Assembly: GCA_965658435.1 (NCBI GenBank)
Contig: CBFHSE010000037.1
Coordinates: forward strand, 1 to 14,673
Source of the DNA: JADHLN01 sp965658435
GTDB taxonomy: Bacteria; Pseudomonadota; Alphaproteobacteria; Rickettsiales; JABIRX01
Direction: 5' to 3'
DNA length: 14,673 bases
The position numbers and the translations under genes are program-made. Numbering within the stretch: position 1 is the first letter of the stretch; each line of letters opens with the position of its first letter. The notes under the pieces were generated by a model. It did no database searches, was not told the origin of the DNA, and saw only the letters and a list, made by a program, of their open reading frames with translations. Shown piece after piece: positions 6,582 through 12,044 of this stretch.

Positions 6582-7091
6582 ATGACTTCAATTAACAAAA
6601 ATGATTTAAAACAAGAATCTTTTATTAATACTAATTTAGTTTTGTAAAATGGACTTGCGGAATATCTTATATCTCAAGATCAACTAACTTATCCAGAGCT
6701 TGAATATTATGATAAGGAAACAGAAGAATATATAAAATATTGTGAACTATCAGAGGGCTTTGAAGGGTTAGATAGATATGAAGAATATTACCCTGAAATA
6801 TATCAATATTTCTTAATTTGTGATAGTGTATTAATAAATGATTTAGAAAATGTTGGAGTGACTATCATAAGTGATGAAAGTCAAATATTAGGAGTTGATT
6901 TTTTTTGCTGTTAATCTTTTGGGCAATCTATATTTTTAGATTCTGTTTTTATTGATATAACTATTAATCATATAGGAAGAATTTTCTTTAATGGTAATTA
7001 TGATTTAGCAAAAAAACATATTCAGCACAGATTTGCTACACAAGATAAATGTTTTCCAGAGGATTTTTTGGCAGATAGTGATTATGTCTAA
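6582..7091 (+). pseudogene. decayed accessory gene with two in-frame TAA codons, unidentified
   Basis: A single frame from ATG 6582 to TAA 7089-7091 gives 167 sense codons interrupted only by TAA at 6645-6647 and TAA at 6912-6914, with segments of 21, 88 and 58 codons. There is no frameshift anywhere. The middle segment is acidic and Tyr-rich (EYYDKETEEYIKYC, RYEEYYPEIYQYFLICD) with no in-frame ATG, so it cannot easily be translated alone. The stretch EIYQYFLICDSVL, then VTIISDE, then, after the second stop, SFGQSIFLDSVF loosely recalls small phage or plasmid proteins with a YWLVSxWL...WGRTxxGQAI core; on that alignment the second TAA falls inside the conserved core. That family link is a tentative impression from memory. 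The gene is either a pseudogene inactivated by point mutations or, less likely, read through. Confidence 0.65.
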
Positions 7092-7156
7092 ATGCTCAAA
7101 TTTACCTATTTTTATTATAGGCTATGATTTTGTATTTTTAGAATAATAAAATAAAT

Positions 7157-7945
7157 TTATGCAAATATTGCTTCAATAGGTGCGTGATCTGAAGGTTTAT
7201 CTAATTGACGATATTTTTCTAAAATATTTGCATGTTGTAATTTATTGGCTGCTTGAATATTAGGAAAAATATAATCAATTCTTAGGCCTTTATTTTGAGA
7301 GTATGAGTTTTGTCTGTAGTCCCACCAGGTAAATTTTTGTGTGTCTGGATTTAAAATTCTGTAACTATCAATTAATTTATTAGTGATGAAATTTCTAAGG
7401 GCTTTTTTTTCTTTTACTGAGAAACATATTTGATTGTTAAATTTTTGGGGATCATATAGGTCGATATTTTCATTAGAAACATTAAAATCTCCTGCAATAA
7501 CTAAATTATCTTCAGTGCTATTTGTATCTGCTAGATATTTCTCTAAACGTTGATAAAATTTTAGCTTATAGTTATATTTATCGGAATCTAGGCTTTGTCC
7601 ATTTGGAACGTAAACAGAGATAATGCGCCAATATTCTTTGTTAATAGTTATGCCTATTTCTATAAAGCGAGCCTGTTCGTCATGGTCATCAATAGCATAT
7701 CCAGGCAGCGCTTTAACTTCTTCCTCGATAGGATATTTGCTTAAAATTGCTACTCCATTAAATGTTTTTTGCCCAATAACAGAAAAATTATAACCATAAT
7801 TATCTAATAGCATATATGGAAATTTATCAGTTTCGCATTTTATTTCTTGAAGTAAAATTAAATCAGGATCTTCGTTTTTTATAAGGGATTCAAGATGTTC
7901 AAGACGTTGTTTAACAGAATTTACATTCCAGCAAATTAATTTCAT
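7157..7945 (-). CDS. exodeoxyribonuclease III, ExoIII/AP-endonuclease family (copy 2)
   Basis: Second ExoIII-family nuclease, 262 residues. Catalytic residues are all kept: N7 in WNVNS, E34 in LQEIK, Y112 in VYVPNG, D153 and N155 in AGDFN, D224 in LRIDYIF, D253-H254 in KPSDHA. It therefore should act as a Mg-dependent AP endonuclease or 3' exonuclease in base excision repair. It diverges clearly from the copy at 847-1632 outside the motifs (for example YVPNGQ against YIPAGG), so this is an old paralogue rather than a recent duplication. The ATG overlaps the stop of the upstream acetyltransferase gene as ATGA and has no Shine-Dalgarno, consistent with translational coupling. It is the last gene of a three-gene minus-strand unit. 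Confidence 0.95.
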   Translation of the reverse strand: MKLICWNVNSVKQRLEHLESLIKNEDPDLILLQEIKCETDKFPYMLLDNYGYNFSVIGQKTFNGVAILSKYPIEEEVKALPGYAIDDHDEQARFIEIGITINKEYWRIISVYVPNGQSLDSDKYNYKLKFYQRLEKYLADTNSTEDNLVIAGDFNVSNENIDLYDPQKFNNQICFSVKEKKALRNFITNKLIDSYRILNPDTQKFTWWDYRQNSYSQNKGLRIDYIFPNIQAANKLQHANILEKYRQLDKPSDHAPIEAIFA

Positions 7946-8367
7946 ATTTTTTTAGTAAAATGATAAGCGGTTATTGAAAAATTTTCTTTTAAATATGTTT
8001 TATGAGCAGTTTCATTATCGATGTAACTATCAAGAATTATTTGAGGGCAGTTATTTTTTTTGGCTATTATTTCGGCTTTGGCAATTAATAATTGAGCTAC
8101 ACCTAATTTACGATATTCTGGTTTTACATAAATATTAGAGAGGCGTAAAAATTTATCACAATATAGTAAATAACCATATGTTAATCCTGCAATTGCTATT
8201 GGCTCGTTATTTTGAAAGGCAACTAATAAGTCATATTTATAGGTTTTTTTTAAGGTTTTGAGTCCTTTAATTATTTCTTTTCTTGTTTTTTTTGGATAAA
8301 ACTCACTAAAAAGAGGGATGAATTTTTTTATATAAAATAGGCTATTATATTTTTTTATTTTAATCAT
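7942..8367 (-). CDS. GNAT family N-acetyltransferase (second of a tandem pair)
   Basis: 141-residue GNAT-fold acetyltransferase of unknown substrate. The acetyl-CoA pyrophosphate loop is present as RKLGVAQLL (86-94), preceded by the beta-4 strand LRLSNIYVKPEY, and followed by LDSYIDNETAHKTYLKENF, typical of the GNAT C-terminal half. I chose the ATG at 8367, which overlaps the stop of the preceding GNAT gene as ATGA, over an ATG at 8391 that would give a 28-bp overlap and eight extra residues outside the fold. The same 4-bp ATGA overlap joins it to the downstream ExoIII gene. The C-terminus (AYHFTKKI) resembles that of the neighbouring GNAT (CFHMMKKI), suggesting an ancient tandem duplication. 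Confidence 0.85.
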   Translation of the reverse strand: MIKIKKYNSLFYIKKFIPLFSEFYPKKTRKEIIKGLKTLKKTYKYDLLVAFQNNEPIAIAGLTYGYLLYCDKFLRLSNIYVKPEYRKLGVAQLLIAKAEIIAKKNNCPQIILDSYIDNETAHKTYLKENFSITAYHFTKKI

Positions 8368-8783
8368 ATTTTTTTCATCATGTGAAAGCATTTTATAGCA
8401 AAATTTTGCGATGAATATAATTTTATTGCTTTGCTGTTATTGCTATAAACATCTAAGCAATAAAAGGCTATATTTTTCTCAATTGCAATATTTTCAACAT
8501 AATTTAATAATTTTTGGGCAATTTTTTTATTTCTGTTATCTTTACTAACAATTAAGCTGTCAATTTGAATATATTGGCCACAATGAAAACGATATCCTTG
8601 CCAATATATTGCTGCTGCAAGAGTTTTTTTATTTTCAGAGTAAGTAATAAATTTTAAATTATTAGCATGCATCCAGTTAATAGTTTCGTGAAATTTATCT
8701 TTGCTTAAATTTTCGTAAATTTCTAAATATAAATTAAATAATGTTTTTATCTCAGTTAGGGAGGTTAGCTCTTTGATTGACAT
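8364..8783 (-). CDS. GNAT family N-acetyltransferase with degenerate CoA loop (first of a tandem pair)
   Basis: 139-residue GNAT-like protein, substrate unknown. The layout fits the fold: an N-terminal helix pair, ITYSENKKTLAAAIYW, then YIQIDSLIVSKDNR leading into the CoA loop, then LDVYSNNSKAIKLYSSQNF. The loop itself reads RNKKIAQKLL, where the usual R-x-x-G-x-G/A has Lys in place of the first Gly, so acetyl-CoA binding may be weakened or altered. ATG 8783 is preferred; an upstream TTG at 8834 would add 17 residues but reach almost to the divergent argG start and lacks a Shine-Dalgarno. It leads the minus-strand unit GNAT-GNAT-ExoIII, with an ATGA overlap at its end. Confidence 0.8.
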   Translation of the reverse strand: MSIKELTSLTEIKTLFNLYLEIYENLSKDKFHETINWMHANNLKFITYSENKKTLAAAIYWQGYRFHCGQYIQIDSLIVSKDNRNKKIAQKLLNYVENIAIEKNIAFYCLDVYSNNSKAIKLYSSQNFAIKCFHMMKKI

Positions 8784-8801
8784 GGGTTTTGTTAATAGAT
8801 T

Positions 8802-8830
8802 TTGACTATTTTTATATTTTGCATTAAAAG
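8802..8830 (+). promoter_or_regulatory. candidate promoter for argG
   Basis: TTGACT (8802-8807) is followed after 17 bp by TAAAAG (8825-8830), a weak -10, in the 71-bp gap between the divergent GNAT gene and argG. The -35 is good but the -10 is poor, so confidence is low. Confidence 0.35.
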
Positions 8831-8854
8831 GCAAGATATTAATAATAAAATGTT

Positions 8855-10054
8855 ATGAAAAATAAAGTTAAAAAAGTTGTTTTAGCATATTCTGGAGGTT
8901 TAGATACTTCAGTTATTTTAAAATGGTTACAAGAAGAATATGGTGCTGAGGTTGTAACTTTTACCGCTGATCTGGGGCAAAGAGAAGAAATTGAGCCAGC
9001 TCGTATTAAAGCGGAAAAGCTTGGTATAAAAGAGATATTTATTGAAGATATAAAAAGAGAATTTGTTCGTGATTATGTGTTTCCAATGTTTAGAGCTAAC
9101 GCTGTGTATGAAGGAAATTATTTGTTAGGTACTTCTATAGCAAGACCATTAATTGCTAAAAAACTAATAGAAATAGCAAAGAAAACAGGTGCGGATGCTG
9201 TGTCACATGGGGCAACTGGAAAAGGTAATGATCAGGTTAGATTTGAGCTAGGTTGTTATGCTCTTAACCCAGAAATTAAAATAATTGCTCCTTGGCGTGA
9301 GTGGGATTTGAATTCTAGAGTGAAATTAATTGAATATGCTAAAAAACATAATATTGAAGTGCCAGTTGGTAAAGAAAATGAAGCTCCATATTCAATGGAT
9401 GCTAATTTGTTGCATATTTCATATGAAGGAAATTCTCTTGAAGATCCATGGCAAGAATATGAGCAAAAAATGCTGCGTTTAACAAATGATTTTGCAAATT
9501 TGCCAGAAAAAGCAGAGGAAATAGAAATAGAATATCTAAAAGGAGATCCTGTAGCTATAAATGGTAAAAAAATGGAGTCTGAATTGCTTTTAGATTCTTT
9601 AAATTCACTTGCTGGTAAGCATGGTATAGGTGTTTTAGATTTGGTTGAGAATAGATATGTTGGTATTAAATCAAGAGGTATTTATGAAACGCCTGGTGGA
9701 ACATTAATGCTTGCTGCGCACCGAGCTATTGAATCAATTACTTTGGATAGAGAGGCTGCGCATTTGAAGGATGAGCTAATGCCTAAATATGCTAAGTTAA
9801 TTTATAATGGTTATTGGTTTTCTCCTGAGCGCGAGATGTTGCAAGCTGCAATTGATAAATCGCAAGAGAATGTAACTGGTATTGTGCGTTTGAAATTATT
9901 TAAGGGACAAGTTTATGTTGTAGGGAGAAAGTCAAATTGTAGTTTATATAGTGCAAATTTAGCTTCATTTGATGCAGATGGTGGTTATAATCAGAAAGAT
10001 GCAGAAGGATTTATTAAGTTAAATGCTTTGAGATTTAGAATTAAGAAAAATTAA
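8855..10054 (+). CDS. argG: argininosuccinate synthase
   Basis: Ligates citrulline and aspartate with ATP to give argininosuccinate, the penultimate step of arginine synthesis; cytoplasmic tetramer in known homologues. The length of 399 residues is normal. Landmarks are the PP-loop AYSGGLDTS (11-19), TADLGQ (37-42), the substrate-binding IARPL (95-99), HGATGKGNDQVRFE (118-131) and APWREW (145-150). Neither argH nor any other arginine gene is visible in the window; argH may lie elsewhere. nfu follows after 11 bp and is probably co-transcribed. The ATG has no Shine-Dalgarno. The gene shows the same AT-rich codon use as the other core genes, so there is no sign of recent transfer. Confidence 0.97.
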   Translation: MKNKVKKVVLAYSGGLDTSVILKWLQEEYGAEVVTFTADLGQREEIEPARIKAEKLGIKEIFIEDIKREFVRDYVFPMFRANAVYEGNYLLGTSIARPLIAKKLIEIAKKTGADAVSHGATGKGNDQVRFELGCYALNPEIKIIAPWREWDLNSRVKLIEYAKKHNIEVPVGKENEAPYSMDANLLHISYEGNSLEDPWQEYEQKMLRLTNDFANLPEKAEEIEIEYLKGDPVAINGKKMESELLLDSLNSLAGKHGIGVLDLVENRYVGIKSRGIYETPGGTLMLAAHRAIESITLDREAAHLKDELMPKYAKLIYNGYWFSPEREMLQAAIDKSQENVTGIVRLKLFKGQVYVVGRKSNCSLYSANLASFDADGGYNQKDAEGFIKLNALRFRIKKN

Positions 10055-10065
10055 TTTGGTTAATT

Positions 10066-10629
10066 ATGTTTATACAAACTGAAGAAACTCCCAACCCATC
10101 TACTCTTAAATTTATGCCGGTAGGCACAACTGTTATGGGTGTTGGAACTGCTGCTTATGCAAAAGCATCTGATTGCACTGACTCCCCTTTGGCTGCTAAA
10201 ATATTTGAATCAAAATATGTAAGAGGAGTATTTTTAGGTTCGGATTTTATCACCGTTACTAAAACTGATGAAATAGAATGGGATGGTTTGAAAGCAGAAA
10301 TCCTTGCTATTATAATGGATCATTTTGTAGCGGGAGGTGAAGTTTATATTAAAAAGGATAAGAAAAAATCTGATTTTAACGCTCAGCAGGAAGATTCGGA
10401 TATTGTTAAGCAAATTAAAGATTTGCTTGAAGAAAGGGTTAGGCCTGCCGTTGCAATGGATGGTGGAGATATTATTTTTCATAAATATGAGGAGGGTGTT
10501 GTTTACTTAGAAATGCATGGGGCATGTTCTGGTTGTCCTAGTTCATCAGTTACTTTAAAAAATGGAGTAGAAAATATGCTGAAGCATTTTATTCCTGAAA
10601 TTGTAAGAGTTGAAGCCGCAGAAGATTGA
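10066..10629 (+). CDS. Nfu-type iron-sulfur cluster scaffold/carrier, two-domain
   Basis: Carrier that delivers Fe-S clusters to target enzymes; 187 residues. The N-terminal Nfu_N domain (about 1-95) begins with the hallmark QTEETPNPSTLKFMP, and the C-terminal NifU-like domain (about 112-187) contains RPAVAMDGGDI (126-136) and the cluster-ligating C154-x-x-C157 in GACSGCPSSS. This alphaproteobacterial/mitochondrial NFU1-like architecture is complete. It lies 11 bp after argG on the same strand, a spacing consistent with one transcript, although no functional link to arginine synthesis is obvious. Confidence 0.94.
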   Translation: MFIQTEETPNPSTLKFMPVGTTVMGVGTAAYAKASDCTDSPLAAKIFESKYVRGVFLGSDFITVTKTDEIEWDGLKAEILAIIMDHFVAGGEVYIKKDKKKSDFNAQQEDSDIVKQIKDLLEERVRPAVAMDGGDIIFHKYEEGVVYLEMHGACSGCPSSSVTLKNGVENMLKHFIPEIVRVEAAED

Positions 10630-10668
10630 TATTTCAGCCTTGTAGACTAATAGAAATTGACTTAAATA

Positions 10669-10674
10669 TATAAT
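10669..10674 (+). promoter_or_regulatory. possible -10 element for the symporter gene
   Basis: A perfect TATAAT lies 36 bp before the symporter ATG, in the 80-bp gap after nfu. No convincing -35 exists at the right distance, and a TTGACT at 10657-10662 is too close to serve it. Such hexamers arise by chance in AT-rich DNA. Confidence 0.3.
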
Positions 10675-10698
10675 CTTGTTAGTTTGCCTTGAAGATAA

Positions 10699-10704
10699 AA
10701 GAGG
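10699..10704 (+). promoter_or_regulatory. Shine-Dalgarno fixing the symporter start
   Basis: AAGAGG ends 5 nt before the ATG at 10710. This decides the start against an in-frame TTG at 10689, which lies upstream of the ribosome binding site. Confidence 0.65.
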
Positions 10705-10709
10705 TTTAT

Positions 10710-11960
10710 ATGTTTAATTTGAAATTGTGGCAGCAAATTTTTTTGGGTATGATAATTGGTGCTTTATCAGGCTTAGTGCTTGGAGATAATGCAACATATC
10801 TTAAGCCAGTAGGAGATATTTTTGTAAATATGATTAAGATGATTGTTGTGCCTTTGATATTTTTCTCGATATGTTCAGCTATAACTTCAATGGAGCAATC
10901 TCATTCACTTGGTAGAATTGGTGGTAAAAGCTTGTTAATATATTTAGCATCAACTGCTATTGCCATTGTTATTGGTTTGTTTTTGGCAAATGTTTTTGAC
11001 CCGTCTCATGGTATTACAAATACTGAGTTATTTGGTAGCAAAAAAGATATACAACCAAAAACGGTTTCATTTTCTGAGACAATAGTAGGTATGATCCCAA
11101 CTAATCCTATAAAAGCAATGGCGGAAGGTAATGTTTTGCAAATTATTGTATTTGCTTTGTTTTTGGGAACGGCCGTTAATATTACTGGCAAGAAAGTAAA
11201 AAAAGTCGCTGATGCTATGAGTGAAATAGCTGAAGTAATCTATTCTTTAACAGGAATAATTATGAAATTTGCTCCATTTGGTGTTTTTGCATTAATTGGT
11301 TGGGTAGTTGGTACGCAAGATCCAGAAATACTTAAGGCCTTAGTTAAGGTTGTTATAGTAGTGATTTCTGCCTGTGTTTTACATACAATTTTAGTTTATT
11401 CTTTATTTATTGCAGGATTGGCAAGGTTGAATCCTTTAACATTTTTTAAGAAAATTATAGATGCTCAATTTCTTGCATTTTCAACATCTAGTAGTTCTGC
11501 CACATTGCCTATTACTATGAAAGTTGCAGAAGATAAATTAGGTGTTTCAAAAGGTACTGCAAATTTTGTATTGCCTCTTGGTTCTACAGTTAATATGGAT
11601 GGAACCGCTATATATTTAGGTATTTCTACTGTTTTTGTTGCTGGTTTGGTAGGAGTAGATCTTACTATAGGTAATTATATAACTGTAATATTTACGGCTA
11701 CATTAGCTTCTATTGGAGCTGCTGGTATTCCTGGTGTTGCTTTAGTTATGATGTCTATGGTTTTTGCTTCCATAGGTTTGCCTATTGAAGCGATTGCGAT
11801 AATTGCAGGGGTTGATAGGTTGCTTGATATGGTTAGAACAACGGTTAATGTTACTGGTGATCTTGCTATCTCCGTTGTTATTGATCGGTCAGAAGGTACT
11901 TTTGATCAAGCTTTATATGACTCAAAAGAAAGCAATTTAAATTTAAAATCTAATTTTTAA
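10710..11960 (+). CDS. dicarboxylate/amino acid:cation symporter (DAACS family, GltP/DctA-like)
   Basis: Inner-membrane secondary transporter, 416 residues, with about eight transmembrane segments and two re-entrant hairpins as in the GltPh fold. Hairpin 1 carries the serine-rich STSSSSAT (258-265), TM7 the cation-binding NMDGTA (295-300), hairpin 2 GAAGIPGVALVMMSM (336-350), and TM8 DRLLDMVRTTVNVTGD (369-384). In TM8, Asp373, Arg376 and Asn380 match the GltPh ligands Asp394, Arg397 and Asn401; the arginine indicates an acidic amino acid or C4-dicarboxylate substrate. It probably imports glutamate, aspartate or dicarboxylates, which suits a host-dependent cell that uses such compounds as carbon sources; this is inference. 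It has a clear Shine-Dalgarno and ends just before a probable terminator. Confidence 0.93.
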   Translation: MFNLKLWQQIFLGMIIGALSGLVLGDNATYLKPVGDIFVNMIKMIVVPLIFFSICSAITSMEQSHSLGRIGGKSLLIYLASTAIAIVIGLFLANVFDPSHGITNTELFGSKKDIQPKTVSFSETIVGMIPTNPIKAMAEGNVLQIIVFALFLGTAVNITGKKVKKVADAMSEIAEVIYSLTGIIMKFAPFGVFALIGWVVGTQDPEILKALVKVVIVVISACVLHTILVYSLFIAGLARLNPLTFFKKIIDAQFLAFSTSSSSATLPITMKVAEDKLGVSKGTANFVLPLGSTVNMDGTAIYLGISTVFVAGLVGVDLTIGNYITVIFTATLASIGAAGIPGVALVMMSMVFASIGLPIEAIAIIAGVDRLLDMVRTTVNVTGDLAISVVIDRSEGTFDQALYDSKESNLNLKSNF

Positions 11961-11970
11961 TTTATATTAA

Positions 11971-11994
11971 AAATAGCGAAATATCGCTTTTAAT
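11971..11994 (+). terminator. probable intrinsic terminator after the symporter gene
   Basis: The stem AGCGA (11975-11979) and TCGCT (11984-11988) around AATA is flanked by an A-rich left side and TTTAATT on the right, 10 bp after the symporter stop. The stem is short and the T-run is interrupted, so termination may be partial. Confidence 0.5.
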
Positions 11995-12044
11995 TAGATT
12001 ATTTATTAAGTAAAGTTAGTTATTCTAACATTCTATGGTGCAAT

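Noticed and set aside
5739..7091. Stop-codon reassignment as the reason for three in-frame stops in the accessory island
   Set aside because: All three stop codons end intact genes in this window: TGA for the lyase and both GNAT genes, TAG for xthA, and TAA for purE, purK, argG and others. The internal stops are confined to the island, so local decay explains them better.
7101..7117. CCTAT...ATAGG hairpin after the relic gene
   Set aside because: The stem is 5 bp, AT-rich and followed by no continuous T-run, so it is not convincing as a terminator.
5558..7156. Transposon, toxin-antitoxin pair or defence system in the accessory island
   Set aside because: No transposase, integrase, toxin, nuclease or helicase motif could be read in any frame, and no target-site duplication was seen. 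Only the ankyrin fragment and the unidentified relic are supported.
8784..8834. Upstream TTG start adding 17 residues to the first GNAT gene
   Set aside because: It has no Shine-Dalgarno, the added residues lie outside the GNAT fold, and it would leave only 20 bp for two divergent promoters before argG.
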